Positions 7,810-16,475 of a stretch of DNA of 64,000 nucleotides are shown piece by piece. The stretch's first letter is position 1. Each line of letters opens with the position of its first letter. Where the stretch lies: assembly GCA_937922045.1 (NCBI GenBank), contig CAKZXA010000014.1, positions 1 to 64,000 of the forward strand, given 5' to 3'. Source of the stretch: an uncultured Acidimicrobiales bacterium (GTDB lineage: Bacteria > Actinomycetota > Acidimicrobiia > Acidimicrobiales > SZUA-35). Below the pieces are notes generated by a model. It did not search any database. It saw nothing but the letters and a program-made list of their open reading frames with translations, and had not been told where the DNA came from. A program made the translations under genes and the position numbers.

Positions 7810-8853
7810 TCAACTGCTGATGAGGGTAAGAAGCTCGTCGGCGGTGCGCGTATTGAGCACGCGTTCAGGCTCGATGCCTGCATCGGCCGCCTTGTCGCAG
7901 CCGTAGTTGACCCATTCGAGTTGGCCGGGGGAGTGGGCGTCGGAGTCGATGCTAACCCGGCAGTCCCATTCGATGGCGAGGGCTAGGAGTTCTTCGGGCG
8001 GATCCTGGCGCTCAGGGCGACAGTTGATCTCCACCGCAGTGTTGAAACGGGCACAGGCCGCGAACACATAGTCGGCGTCGAAGCTGCTTGGCTTGCGCTT
8101 GTTGCCGAGCACCTTGCGGTTTGTGCAATGGCCGAGGATGTCGACATGGGGATTTGCAACCGCTCGGACCAGCCGCTTGGTCATCTCGTCGCGATCCTGA
8201 TGGATCCGATGGTGGACCGAGGCGATGACCACATCGAGGCGGGCAAGCCATTCGTTCGGTAGGTCGAGTTGGCCATCGTCGAGGATGTCGACCTCCATGC
8301 CGGTCAGGATACGGAAGGGCTTCATTTCGGCGTTGAGCCGCTCGATCTCATCGATCTGTTCGGCCAATCGTTCGGGGCTGAGGCCATGGGCGATGGTGAG
8401 CCGAGCCGAGTGGTCGGTGGCCACGAGGTACTGGTGGCCGAGAGCCTGTGCCGCCTCAGCCATCGAGCGCAGCTCGACGCTGCCGTCAGACCACTCCGAG
8501 TGGGAATGGCAATCGCCTTTCAGCTGGTGCCGAAGTTCGGCTCCGCTGCCGAGAGGGATCAGGGTGTCAGTCTCAAGCTTCTCGACGTAGCTTGCCGATC
8601 CGATCCCATAAGCAGCGCTCACGACCGAGTTGATGGACTCGCCGATACCTTCCAGGGCTATCAGGCGACCAGACCGTACCAGACGCTCAACCTCGTCGGA
8701 ACCAAGCTCGTCGAGGATGGCCCGCCCCTTGGCAAAAGCTCGCACCTTGCGGGTGGGGGCGAGGCCGCGATCGAGGAGATACACGACGCGATCCAGAGCC
8801 TGCTGGTACGGCGCACGACCCCGATCATCGATGGCTAAGGCATCCCCGCTCAC
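7810..8853 (-). CDS. PHP-domain phosphoesterase (PolX C-terminal type)
   Basis: This is a 347-residue protein. Residues 1-100 form a helical part with a helix-hairpin-helix-like text (LIALEGIGESINSVV), and 110-347 are a PHP metal-dependent phosphoesterase. Metal ligands are visible: DCHSHSEWSDGS (His pairs), VATDHS, TGMEVDIL, SVHHRI, LGHCTNR, EINCRPER and SIDSDAHSPGQL. This layout is the PolX exonuclease half without the nucleotidyltransferase; such stand-alone forms are usual in actinobacteria. It may act on nucleotides, DNA ends or histidinol-phosphate-like substrates. The GTG start follows TAAACT by six bases, pointing to a leaderless mRNA. Confidence 0.84.
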   Translation of the reverse strand: MSGDALAIDDRGRAPYQQALDRVVYLLDRGLAPTRKVRAFAKGRAILDELGSDEVERLVRSGRLIALEGIGESINSVVSAAYGIGSASYVEKLETDTLIPLGSGAELRHQLKGDCHSHSEWSDGSVELRSMAEAAQALGHQYLVATDHSARLTIAHGLSPERLAEQIDEIERLNAEMKPFRILTGMEVDILDDGQLDLPNEWLARLDVVIASVHHRIHQDRDEMTKRLVRAVANPHVDILGHCTNRKVLGNKRKPSSFDADYVFAACARFNTAVEINCRPERQDPPEELLALAIEWDCRVSIDSDAHSPGQLEWVNYGCDKAADAGIEPERVLNTRTADELLTLISS

Positions 8854-8859
8854 ACGAAG

Positions 8860-8865
8860 AGTTTA
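8860..8865 (-). promoter_or_regulatory. -10 element of PHP gene, leaderless arrangement
   Basis: TAAACT on the minus strand, then six bases, then the GTG start at 8853. No convincing -35 is seen. Confidence 0.6.
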
Positions 8866-8912
8866 GTCGGAGTGCGTTTGGCGGTGGCGAGTTAACCGGG
8901 TGAGCGGTTCTG

Positions 8913-9848
8913 CTAGCGGGTGCAGCTGTCCTCGCCGGAATCGATAAGGGGTGTCCCCGAGGTCGTTGCGAAATCCCAGCGGTACCCAAAGGAGGTGAGG
9001 TCTAGCTCGAGCACGCCCCAAGCTTCGAAGCCGTAGACCTCAGAACCGGTGGCTGGTTCGTTGATCGTGCGTAGCGGTGTGCCGCCCGTGCCAACAACGA
9101 AGCTGCGGATGCCATTGAGGTTGGGGTTGCCGCCGGCGTCCATCTTGGCGAATCGTTCGTAGTTGTGTGAGTGGCCGCTCAACAGAATGTCGGTGCCGGC
9201 ATCGTCGAGTAGGCGGTAGTAGGGCTCCATGTAGCTCGCTGCGCCGTCGGGGTTCTCCGAGGTGAAGTAGGCCTCATGCCAGGCAGCCAGAATGCATCGT
9301 GAGTTGGTGGCGGCAAGATCCCGCTCCAACCACTGATACTGAGGATCGTCGGTGGAGCAACCACCGACCAGCCAACAGTTCCCGTTCAGCACGACGATGT
9401 GCCACCCCCCGATATCGGTGCTGTACCAGAGCTGATCGGGTTCGCCCGCGGCCTCGCCGTAGTAGTCGATATAGCCGGCCGCCCCCTCGGTTTCGTATTC
9501 CTTGTTGCCGACCACCGGCAAGGTCCGCCCCTTCGCCTCACCGAAGAAAGGGTCGTAACACTCGGCGAAACTCTGGCTGCTGCCGTCGGGGTAGGCGATG
9601 TCGCCAAGGGCCAGAAAGGTAGCGTCTGGCGCTCCGCTGACGTAGGCGCCAACATCGGCTACCGCCGGGCTATCGCAGACACCGATGTCGCCTGCTGCCA
9701 GCAGACGCACCGTTTCCGGGCTGTGAACCTCGGCGTCGACCGATGACGCGAAGACGAAGGTTTGGGCGGCAACGAAGCCCAAGACCACCGCTGCGACCGA
9801 CGCAGCACCCACAAAGAATGAACGCCAAAACTGCCTGCCGATCGCCAT
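8913..9848 (-). CDS. Secreted purple-acid-phosphatase-like metallophosphoesterase
   Basis: This 311-residue protein begins with an uncleaved or cleavable signal segment (about 11-34). It carries the calcineurin-like order AAGDIG (Asp54), LGDIAYPDG (Asp83, Tyr86), VVGNKEYE (Asn115), AAWHEAYF and GHSHNYERF. It should hydrolyse phosphate esters outside the membrane. The oddity is residue 116: the conserved GNHE motif reads GNKE, so the histidine next to the metal-bound Asn, which normally touches the substrate phosphate, is Lys. Four Cys pairs are plausible disulfides. The ATG is preceded by TACCGT with seven bases between. Confidence 0.85.
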   Translation of the reverse strand: MAIGRQFWRSFFVGAASVAAVVLGFVAAQTFVFASSVDAEVHSPETVRLLAAGDIGVCDSPAVADVGAYVSGAPDATFLALGDIAYPDGSSQSFAECYDPFFGEAKGRTLPVVGNKEYETEGAAGYIDYYGEAAGEPDQLWYSTDIGGWHIVVLNGNCWLVGGCSTDDPQYQWLERDLAATNSRCILAAWHEAYFTSENPDGAASYMEPYYRLLDDAGTDILLSGHSHNYERFAKMDAGGNPNLNGIRSFVVGTGGTPLRTINEPATGSEVYGFEAWGVLELDLTSFGYRWDFATTSGTPLIDSGEDSCTR

Positions 9849-9855
9849 AGCTGCA

Positions 9856-9861
9856 ACGGTA
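9856..9861 (-). promoter_or_regulatory. -10 element of metallophosphoesterase gene
   Basis: TACCGT on the minus strand lies seven bases before the ATG at 9848, near the leaderless spacing seen elsewhere here. Confidence 0.5.
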
Positions 9862-9933
9862 AGCCAGGCTGGGTCCCCCGTCGTGAGTGAACGTGGCCGG
9901 TGGCCTAGGCCCGACAGCCCATCTTGACGTCTC

Positions 9934-9962
9934 GTTCCCGCACGAAGTGGGCGTGGTACGGT
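9934..9962 (+). promoter_or_regulatory. Complete promoter giving a leaderless mRNA
   Basis: TTGACG at 9934-9939, a 17-base spacer, TACGGT at 9957-9962, then six bases to the ATG at 9969. This is the clearest full promoter in the window and it fixes the start of the membrane protein gene. Confidence 0.78.
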
Positions 9963-9968
9963 TTCGCC

Positions 9969-10634
9969 ATGAAACCGGCAGTAGGCCGCCGACTCCCTGG
10001 AGGTTGGCTCTTGGGTGGGGCAGCCACCGCTTGGACCTGGTTTGCCGTCGTTGTCTGGTTTTTCACCTTTGGTGGAGCGCTCACCGAGGACGCTTGGCGA
10101 TGCGAGCAGAACTGTGAGGTCGGCGTCGTGTTGGTACCGGTGACCGCCATCATCGGATTCGTTGTCGCTGGTGTGGCCGCCGGCGCCATGCTGGGCTGGT
10201 TGGAGGTGCGGAGCGATCCCAACGCTGACCCACGTCTTTACGACCTAATCGGCCCCCTCGCCTGGTCGGGCATCGTCGGCACCTTCTTTGATGTCCTTGC
10301 CACGCTGGCGCTGCGCGAGGCCCGCCTCCGCTCTGTGATCATGGTGGCGGTCATGGCCTCGATGGTCATGGCCGTGAGACGTTGGCCGACGACAATGGCT
10401 TTGCGCTTTTGGCGACGACAGCTCTGGGTCTTTGTGATGGCCGCGGCGGTAGGAGTGGCCGCAGGCTTGTTGCTTCAGATCAGCGTCTCGTCGGTTGGTC
10501 TGGGTCGCGCCGCCTGGTTCGTGGTGTGCATCGTTGGCACAGCGCTCAACCTTGGCGCTCTGGTCTGGAAGGCGTCACCGATTGCTCAGCTGACGGATGC
10601 ATCGACGGGCTCGTGGCCTGTAGGCCTAGAGTAA
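9969..10634 (+). CDS. Hypothetical multi-pass membrane protein
   Basis: This 221-residue protein is not recognised. It has about five to six hydrophobic segments: near residues 13-35, 50-75, 90-112, 119-133, 150-170 and 175-195. A Cys pair (WRCEQNCE) sits in the first external loop. The C-terminal tail (QLTDASTGSWPVGLE) is soluble. The start at 9969 is set by the promoter six bases upstream; an earlier in-frame ATG at 9924 lies before the promoter and is unlikely. It ends seven bases before ychF, so the two may be co-transcribed. Confidence 0.7.
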   Translation: MKPAVGRRLPGGWLLGGAATAWTWFAVVVWFFTFGGALTEDAWRCEQNCEVGVVLVPVTAIIGFVVAGVAAGAMLGWLEVRSDPNADPRLYDLIGPLAWSGIVGTFFDVLATLALREARLRSVIMVAVMASMVMAVRRWPTTMALRFWRRQLWVFVMAAAVGVAAGLLLQISVSSVGLGRAAWFVVCIVGTALNLGALVWKASPIAQLTDASTGSWPVGLE

Positions 10635-10641
10635 AGTACAT

Positions 10642-11718
10642 ATGGAGAAGTTCGGATTCGTAGGCCTGCCCAACGCCGGTAAGTCGTCGCTGTACAACGC
10701 TCTGACGGGTGGTGGAGCGCTCGCCGCCCCGTACGCCTTCGCCACCACCGACCCAAACGTGGGTGTAGCCAAGGTGTTCGACCATCGCCTCGATGCGTTG
10801 GCCGAAATGAGCGAATCGAAATCGGTGGTTCCGGCCAGCGTGCAGTTCAACGACATCGGAGGTCTCGTCGCTGGGGCGAGCAAGGGTGAGGGGCTCGGCA
10901 ACAAGTTCCTGTCGGGCATTCGTGAGGTCGACGCAATCGTGTTTGTGCTGCGAGCCTTCCGCGACGACGACGTGCCCGGGCCACACGACCCCCTCGAACA
11001 TCTTGGCGTTGTCGAGCTCGAGTTGACCTATGCCGATTTGGAGACCGTCGAACGGCAGCTGGAAAAGCGGCGGAAGGCGTTCAAGGGCGACCCGGGCCTG
11101 CGAGATGAGATGGAAGCATCTGAAGCTGCGCTGTCCTATCTTGAAGCCGGAACGCCGCTCTATCACTCCGACCTTTCCGAGGCCCACCGGCTGGCCCTAA
11201 AGCCCTGGTTTCTACTGACGAATAAGCCGGTGTTGGCCGTTGTCAACCTCGATGAGGAACAGCTCGGTGATATCGATGCCGTTATCGACCCGGTTCGTAA
11301 GGAGCTCGGAGAACTCGCTCCCGTCTTTGGGGCCTGTGTACAGCTCGAGGCTGAGGCCGCCTTGCTCGATCCCGAAGATCGAGCCGAGATGCTCGATGGG
11401 TTCGGACTGGGCGAAGGTGCGATCGTTCGATTCATCCAAGCGGCGTACCACACGCTCGGGCTTCGCACCTTCCTCACCACCGGCGAGAAGGAAAGCCGGG
11501 CTTGGACGTTCCGGGTTGGGTCGACGGCTCCAGAATGCGCGGGACGGATTCATTCCGATCTGCAGCGGGGCTTCATTCGAGCAGAGACCATTCGCTGGGA
11601 TGAACTGTTGGAAATCGGTTCATGGGCCAAGGCGCGCGATGTGGGCAAGCTGCGCTCTGAAGGCAAAGAGTATGTCGTGGAAGACGGCGATGTGCTCGAT
11701 ATCAAGTTCAACGTCTAG
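10642..11718 (+). CDS. ychF: Redox-regulated ATPase YchF (Obg/TRAFAC GTPase family)
   Basis: This 358-residue protein has the family's usual length. The P-loop is GLPNAGKSS (residues 8-16), the switch region is DIGGLVAGASKGEGLGNKFL, and the base-recognition segment is NKPVLAVVNLDEE, where the NxxE pattern of YchF replaces NKxD and gives ATP preference. A C-terminal TGS domain carries TFLTTGEKESRAWT and the EYVVEDGDVLDIKFNV end. YchF binds ribosomes and modulates oxidative-stress responses. TAGAGT ends nine bases before the ATG, so a 3-base leader is possible. Confidence 0.95.
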   Translation: MEKFGFVGLPNAGKSSLYNALTGGGALAAPYAFATTDPNVGVAKVFDHRLDALAEMSESKSVVPASVQFNDIGGLVAGASKGEGLGNKFLSGIREVDAIVFVLRAFRDDDVPGPHDPLEHLGVVELELTYADLETVERQLEKRRKAFKGDPGLRDEMEASEAALSYLEAGTPLYHSDLSEAHRLALKPWFLLTNKPVLAVVNLDEEQLGDIDAVIDPVRKELGELAPVFGACVQLEAEAALLDPEDRAEMLDGFGLGEGAIVRFIQAAYHTLGLRTFLTTGEKESRAWTFRVGSTAPECAGRIHSDLQRGFIRAETIRWDELLEIGSWAKARDVGKLRSEGKEYVVEDGDVLDIKFNV

Positions 11719-11839
11719 TTCGACCAATGGCCCGACGGTCACAGCTGCTGGCGGCCGACCAGTTGATGCACAAATCATCTTGTCGGTATCTTTCTCATAA
11801 CCCCTCGACGGTGAATAGACGCTGAAGGTAGCGAGACCG

Positions 11840-12223
11840 ATGAAACCCAGTCCCAGGAAGCTGCGTCGGCCGAAGGCCGCACCACCCTCCACCGGGTGGC
11901 TTGTGCGCGACGATGAGGTCTTGGCGTCTGTTGAAGTTGCCGAAGGTCGCATTTCGAAGGCTCGCGGCCTGCTCGGCCGGTCCCAGCTCGAGGGGGCGAT
12001 GCTCATCGTCGGAGCCAGATCGGTGCATTCGATAGCCATGGGGTTCGAGCTCGACGTTGCCTTTCTAGACAGTGATGGTGTGGTCATCCGTACCTTGCGT
12101 CTCCATCGCAACCGCGTGACCTTGCCCGTGTGGCGGGCGCGCTCGGTGCTCGAAGCCGAAGCTGGATCGTTCGGGCATTGGGAGCTGAAGGTCGGCGACC
12201 AGCTCGAGGTTCGATCATGCTGA
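11840..12223 (+). CDS. DUF192 family protein
   Basis: This 127-residue protein matches the small DUF192 fold: the SKARGLLGRSQLEGAMLIV opening (about 42-60), VHSIAMGFELDVAFLDSDG in the place of the usual FWMKNT-PLD-FID segment, and a closing LEAEAGSFGHWELKVGD. Many family members are exported; this one lacks a signal peptide and has a basic N-terminus (KPSPRKLRRPK). Function is unknown. AAGG at 11825-11828 may serve as ribosome binding site. It lies 13 bases ahead of rsmI. Confidence 0.75.
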   Translation: MKPSPRKLRRPKAAPPSTGWLVRDDEVLASVEVAEGRISKARGLLGRSQLEGAMLIVGARSVHSIAMGFELDVAFLDSDGVVIRTLRLHRNRVTLPVWRARSVLEAEAGSFGHWELKVGDQLEVRSC

Positions 12224-12236
12224 ACGGATCGACCTG

Positions 12237-13145
12237 ATGGTCTCTCCAACCGATGACGATGGCCGTCGTCTAAAACAACAACGCGGTCGGCTTGCGATCG
12301 TCGGTACCCCGATCGGCAACCTCAGCGACATGACCGAACGAGCGGCCGAAACCCTACGGCAGGCCGACACCGTGATCTGTGAAGACAGCCGCCGTACCGG
12401 CAAGCTTCTGGCCACCATCGGCACCGGTGATTCAGGTCGCCGCGCCGACCTTCTGGTGGCCAACGAACATACCGAGGTTCCTCGTGTGGGAGAGATCCTG
12501 CAACGGCTAGCAGCAGGACAGAAACTGGCGTTGGTGACCGATGCCGGCATGCCAACGATTTCCGATCCAGGATCGGCGATCGTGCGAGCCGTAGCCGATG
12601 GGGGATACGTCATCGAGGTCGTGCCGGGGCCGACGGCGATCTCTGCCGCGGTTGCTCTCAGTGGGCTCGACGCCCGTCGGTTCGTTTTCGAAGGCTTCCT
12701 GCCTCGCAAGGGTGCCGACCGCAAACAACGACTGGCCGAGGTCGGCGCTGAGCGCCGCACGATTGTGCTCTATGAGGCTCCCCATCGAGTGCGACGAACG
12801 CTCGATGATCTGATCGTCGCTTGCGGCCCTGAACGGTCGGCCGCCATTTGCAGAGAGTTGACCAAGCTGCATGAGCAGGTTCTTCGGGATCGTCTCGACG
12901 GTCTCAAGGGTCACTTCGAGAACCACGAGCCGCGCGGCGAATTCGTCATCATCGTTTCTGGCCGCCCTGAAGCGCTCCATCCGCCAACCGATGATGAGCT
13001 GATGGCTGCGATCGTCGAACATCTCGATCAGGGCGTGTCGCGGCGAGACGCCGTTGCGGCCGTTGTCGTGGCCACCGGAGCGCCGAAGCGTCAGGTGTAC
13101 GATCTTGCAAATGCGGTCGAGCGGAGCGAGGGCGATCGCTCGTGA
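12237..13145 (+). CDS. rsmI: 16S rRNA (cytidine(1402)-2'-O)-methyltransferase
   Basis: This 302-residue protein has the tetrapyrrole-methylase fold used by RsmI to 2'-O-methylate C1402 in the decoding centre. GTPIGNLSDMTERAAETL (about 23-40), the CEDSRRTGKLL motif, DAGMPTISDPG, and VVPGPTAISAAVALSGL are all in the standard order, followed by FEGFLPRKG and the helical C-terminal part. Length is slightly above the usual 280, owing to a short charged N-terminal extension. It sits close after the DUF192 gene and eleven bases before the S4-domain gene. Confidence 0.95.
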   Translation: MVSPTDDDGRRLKQQRGRLAIVGTPIGNLSDMTERAAETLRQADTVICEDSRRTGKLLATIGTGDSGRRADLLVANEHTEVPRVGEILQRLAAGQKLALVTDAGMPTISDPGSAIVRAVADGGYVIEVVPGPTAISAAVALSGLDARRFVFEGFLPRKGADRKQRLAEVGAERRTIVLYEAPHRVRRTLDDLIVACGPERSAAICRELTKLHEQVLRDRLDGLKGHFENHEPRGEFVIIVSGRPEALHPPTDDELMAAIVEHLDQGVSRRDAVAAVVVATGAPKRQVYDLANAVERSEGDRS

Positions 13146-13155
13146 GGGAGCAGCG

Positions 13156-13533
13156 ATGAGTGTTCGGGTCGACAAATGGCTTTGGGCTGTCAGGGTGTTC
13201 AAGACCCGCACGTCGGCGACGTCGGCGTGTACCGCAGGGCGGATCAGCGTGAACGATGAGGTGGCGAAGCCGTCAACCCGAATCGAGGTTGACGATGTCA
13301 TCACGGTGAAGCGGCCCGACCACCTGATCATCTACCGGGCGTTGCAACTGATCGAGAAACGGGTTGGGGCCAAGGTCGCGGCCGAGTGCGTCGACGATCT
13401 CTCACCTCCGAAACCGGAATGGACACCGGATTTGATCGCTCCTCCTGGTGGCGCCCGTGAGCGGGGCGAGGGCCGTCCTACCAAACGAGATCGACGGCGT
13501 ATCGATCGGTTGCGCGGCCGCGACGACGGCTGA
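13156..13533 (+). CDS. hslR: S4-domain RNA-binding protein (Hsp15/HslR type)
   Basis: This 125-residue protein opens with an S4 RNA-binding domain (VRVDKWLWAVRVFKTRTSATSAC, residues 3-25, then GRISVNDEVAKPSTRIEVDDVITVK), followed by a basic linker and a very basic tail (TKRDRRRIDRLRGRDDG). This is the HslR/Hsp15 layout, where the protein binds stalled 50S subunits carrying peptidyl-tRNA. ATG at 13156 has GAGGGAG (13144-13150) as a good ribosome binding site; longer in-frame starts would overlap rsmI without any. It probably shares the rsmI transcript. Confidence 0.88.
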   Translation: MSVRVDKWLWAVRVFKTRTSATSACTAGRISVNDEVAKPSTRIEVDDVITVKRPDHLIIYRALQLIEKRVGAKVAAECVDDLSPPKPEWTPDLIAPPGGARERGEGRPTKRDRRRIDRLRGRDDG

Positions 13534-13567
13534 GATCCCTGTCTCGCTGGTGCGTGTGCTTGTGCCG

Positions 13568-13573
13568 TAGAGT
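13568..13573 (+). promoter_or_regulatory. -10 element of molybdopterin oxidoreductase gene
   Basis: TAGAGT, then six bases, then the ATG at 13580: the leaderless arrangement. No clear -35. Confidence 0.62.
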
Positions 13574-13579
13574 CGGTGG

Positions 13580-15673
13580 ATGACGAAGACCGTCTTTGGT
13601 TCCTGTCCGCTCGATTGTCCCGACGGTTGCTCATGGCTCGTCACCGTCGAAGATGGGCCTGACGGCCCGGTGGCCACCAAGCTTCGCGGCAACCCTGATC
13701 ACCCCTTCACCGCAGGGTCGCTCTGTAAGAAGGTGAACCCCTGGCTGGCTATGGCCGCTGAGCCCAACCGTCTTCTGCGTCCCCACCGTCGGCGGGTCGC
13801 CAAGGGTTCAGGTGCACCCTTCGAGGAGGCGTTCGAAGCCATTGGTTGGGATGAGGCACTCCAGGAGATAGCGGAACGGTTCCAGCACATTATCGACACC
13901 AGCGGTCCGGCCGCCATCTGGCCCTTTGTGGGCACGGGTAACGTCGGCAACATTCAGGGGTCAAACCTCGGCGCCAGGACCAGGCTTTGGAACCATCTCG
14001 GTGTGAGCGATCACCAGGTCACCATCTGTTCGGTGAGTGGTCATGTCGGCCTCGGCTACACGATGGGGGCAGGTACCAGCCTGGATCCCGAGGATGTGGT
14101 CGATGCCAAGACGGTGCTGATTTGGGGTGCGAACACCCTCGTCACGTCGCAGCATTGGTGGCCGTTTGTGGAAACAGCCAAGACCCGTGGCGCTGAAGTG
14201 ATCGTTGTCGATCCGATTCGAACCCGGACCGCGGCACGGGCCGATCGACACATAGCGCCTCGGGTTGGTACCGATGGCGCCCTAGCCCTCGGCATCTGTC
14301 GTGCCTTGATCCACGCTGGCGGCACCGATGAGGCCTTCATCGCCAGCCACACCACGGGCTACGAAGACCTGGCGGCTGAGGCCGAGCCTTGGACGCCGGA
14401 AAAGGTTGGCGAGGTCTGTGGTCTGGAGCCTGCGGTGGTGACGGAGTTGGCCGCCGGATTAGCGGCCGATCCTCGCGTCGTCATCAAGCTCGGCCAGGGG
14501 ATGCAGCGGCATGCATCCGGCGGCCAGGCGGCGCGGACGGTGTCGTGTATCGCCGCTCTCATCGGTGCTTTCAAGCACAAGGGTGCCGGCGTTGTTTACT
14601 CGACCGACCCTATGTATCAATTCAACAAGTCGGGGATGGGAGGGGTCGAGCTCATGAAGGGTGAACGTCGCCGCCTGGCGATGACCAACCTCGCCTCGAA
14701 CCTGCACGAACTCGACGATCCTCCGGTGGAAGCGCTGTTCATCTATGGCGCCAACCCGGTGGTCTCCAACCCCGACACATCACGGGTTCGGTCGGGCCTT
14801 ACCCGAGCCGATCTGTTCACGGTGGTGGTCGACATCTTCCCGACCGAGACCACCGACTACGCCGACATCGTCTTGCCCTCGGCCATGCAGCATGAACAAT
14901 GGGAGATCAACCATTCGTTCAGCCATCGGTACGTGGCTCTCAACACGCCAGCGGTCGAACCTGCAGGTGAGTGCCTTCCCCACACGGAGATCTTTCGCCG
15001 CCTGGCCGCCGCGATGGCGCTCGATGAGCCGGAGCTCTACCTCTCGGACCAGGAGCTGGCGGCCGAGCTGCTGAACACGCCGGATTTGGTTGAGGCTGGG
15101 GTGACCGTCGACTACCTGGTCGAACACGGTTGGGCCGCTATGCCACGCACCGACCCCTACCATCCGATGGCGGACCGGTTCCCTACCGCATCGGGGCGGT
15201 TCGAGTTCGCGTCGCAACGCGCCGCTGACGACGGGCTAGGCCTCGTCGCCGGCTACTTTCCTCCAGCTGAAGCTGGCGTTCCGGCCTCGGCCGGTTCGGC
15301 CGAGAACTACGACCTGGTCGCCATCGGGAGCGACTGGTTCGTCAACTCGGTCTTCGCCGGGACCGAACACAATGCTGGGCGCACCACCGAGCCTGAGGTT
15401 CGCATCAATCCGCACGACGGTGGACGTGATGGATTGACCGACGGAGACCGGATCGAGCTCGGCAATGATCGAGGTGTTTTCTCCGCCGTAGTTGCGTTCG
15501 ACCCTGATATTCAGCCCGGTTTGGCCGCTACCTACAAGGGCTGGTGGGGCATGGGTGTCAACGCGACGGTGGCGGATAGGGATTCCGACATGGGCCGAGG
15601 GGCCGTATTCCACGACAACAAGGTGTGGATTCGTGCGATCCCGGGTCAGGTAGGGCCAAAACCTGCCGAATGA
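13580..15673 (+). CDS. Molybdopterin-dependent oxidoreductase (DMSO reductase family)
   Basis: This is a 697-residue soluble enzyme with an N-terminal [4Fe-4S] site (Cys9, Cys13, Cys17, Cys49, the last followed by Lys-Lys as in electron-relaying members). The Mo-bis-MGD core covers about 55-560 and the C-terminal cap domain about 580-690 (NPHDGGRDGLTDGDRIEL). Text such as ICSVSGHVGLGYTMGAG and IYGANPVVSNPDTSRVRSGL matches the thiosulfate/formate/assimilatory-type branch. Substrate is unknown. There is no Tat signal and no partner Fe-S or membrane subunit nearby, so it is probably a cytosolic single-subunit enzyme. It is transcribed from its own leaderless promoter. Confidence 0.88.
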   Translation: MTKTVFGSCPLDCPDGCSWLVTVEDGPDGPVATKLRGNPDHPFTAGSLCKKVNPWLAMAAEPNRLLRPHRRRVAKGSGAPFEEAFEAIGWDEALQEIAERFQHIIDTSGPAAIWPFVGTGNVGNIQGSNLGARTRLWNHLGVSDHQVTICSVSGHVGLGYTMGAGTSLDPEDVVDAKTVLIWGANTLVTSQHWWPFVETAKTRGAEVIVVDPIRTRTAARADRHIAPRVGTDGALALGICRALIHAGGTDEAFIASHTTGYEDLAAEAEPWTPEKVGEVCGLEPAVVTELAAGLAADPRVVIKLGQGMQRHASGGQAARTVSCIAALIGAFKHKGAGVVYSTDPMYQFNKSGMGGVELMKGERRRLAMTNLASNLHELDDPPVEALFIYGANPVVSNPDTSRVRSGLTRADLFTVVVDIFPTETTDYADIVLPSAMQHEQWEINHSFSHRYVALNTPAVEPAGECLPHTEIFRRLAAAMALDEPELYLSDQELAAELLNTPDLVEAGVTVDYLVEHGWAAMPRTDPYHPMADRFPTASGRFEFASQRAADDGLGLVAGYFPPAEAGVPASAGSAENYDLVAIGSDWFVNSVFAGTEHNAGRTTEPEVRINPHDGGRDGLTDGDRIELGNDRGVFSAVVAFDPDIQPGLAATYKGWWGMGVNATVADRDSDMGRGAVFHDNKVWIRAIPGQVGPKPAE

Positions 15674-15744
15674 AAGAGAGCACGGCAAGTGGTCTTTTGT
15701 GCCGGATGAAGCTCCGTTGAGTAGGAAAGGTAAACGAGACCAGG

Positions 15745-16437
15745 GTGTCCACGATCCTCGAATCGACAAAGATTCTTCTCGGTCAGGCTGACGCGCGCTC
15801 CAACCTGGCCCGGCTGATGGACGTCGAGCCAGAAATCGCAGACGTGGCTGTTCTCACCGCGGTCCCCGCTCTGATCAAGGCAATGGCGGATCGGGCGGAG
15901 CTGGCCGACGGCTCTGAGGCCATCGGATCGATTGTCGAACTCGATGACGGCAGCATCGTTGCTGATGTGCCGCTTTTCCTCGATGGCCGTAAGCCGGCCC
16001 TCGGGAACGGCATGTTAGACGTGGTCCTCGGAACAAACCGGGGTGACGCCGCCATCGATATCGCTGCCGTTGGCAAGGTCGCTCCCGTAGCGGTGCGCAA
16101 AATGCTGCCGATGCTGATGCCGATCGTGGTTGGCATCGTGGCCAAACAGCGGAAGGACCGGGTGTGGACCGACGACGAGGTCGTGGACTTTCTGGCCGCT
16201 GAACGGTCCTTGCTCGACAATGCGGCCGCGCTCAACGATGTTCCTGTGCTGGCGGTAGCGTCCGGGGCTCGCTTTCCCTTGTTCCAAGCCCTCTCGTTGC
16301 GGTGGATCGTCGTCGGGGTCGCAGTGGCGGTAGGCCTCGCCTGGCTCCTGTCTGTGCTGTCGAGCGGCCAGTCCGATGCCGCCGGTCTTGCTGGTGTCTT
16401 CCATCTGGCCTCGGCGTCGGTGACAAACCCGGCGTAG
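15745..16437 (+). CDS. DUF937-like protein with C-terminal membrane segment
   Basis: This 230-residue protein opens with a bacterial DUF937/YidB-like repeat region: VAVLTAVPALIKAMADRAEL, ALGNGMLDVVLGTNRGD, then VRKMLPMLMPIVVGIVAKQRK. Near its end comes a membrane span (about 187-210), and the final 20 residues would be outside. It starts with GTG; GGAAAGG upstream is 14 bases away, longer than ideal. Function is unknown; Gly-Met-Leu-rich repeats of this sort are seen in DUF937 proteins. Confidence 0.65.
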   Translation: MSTILESTKILLGQADARSNLARLMDVEPEIADVAVLTAVPALIKAMADRAELADGSEAIGSIVELDDGSIVADVPLFLDGRKPALGNGMLDVVLGTNRGDAAIDIAAVGKVAPVAVRKMLPMLMPIVVGIVAKQRKDRVWTDDEVVDFLAAERSLLDNAAALNDVPVLAVASGARFPLFQALSLRWIVVGVAVAVGLAWLLSVLSSGQSDAAGLAGVFHLASASVTNPA

Positions 16438-16475
16438 GGCCTAAATGTCACAGGTGTTGTTTAAGGTCGACTTCC

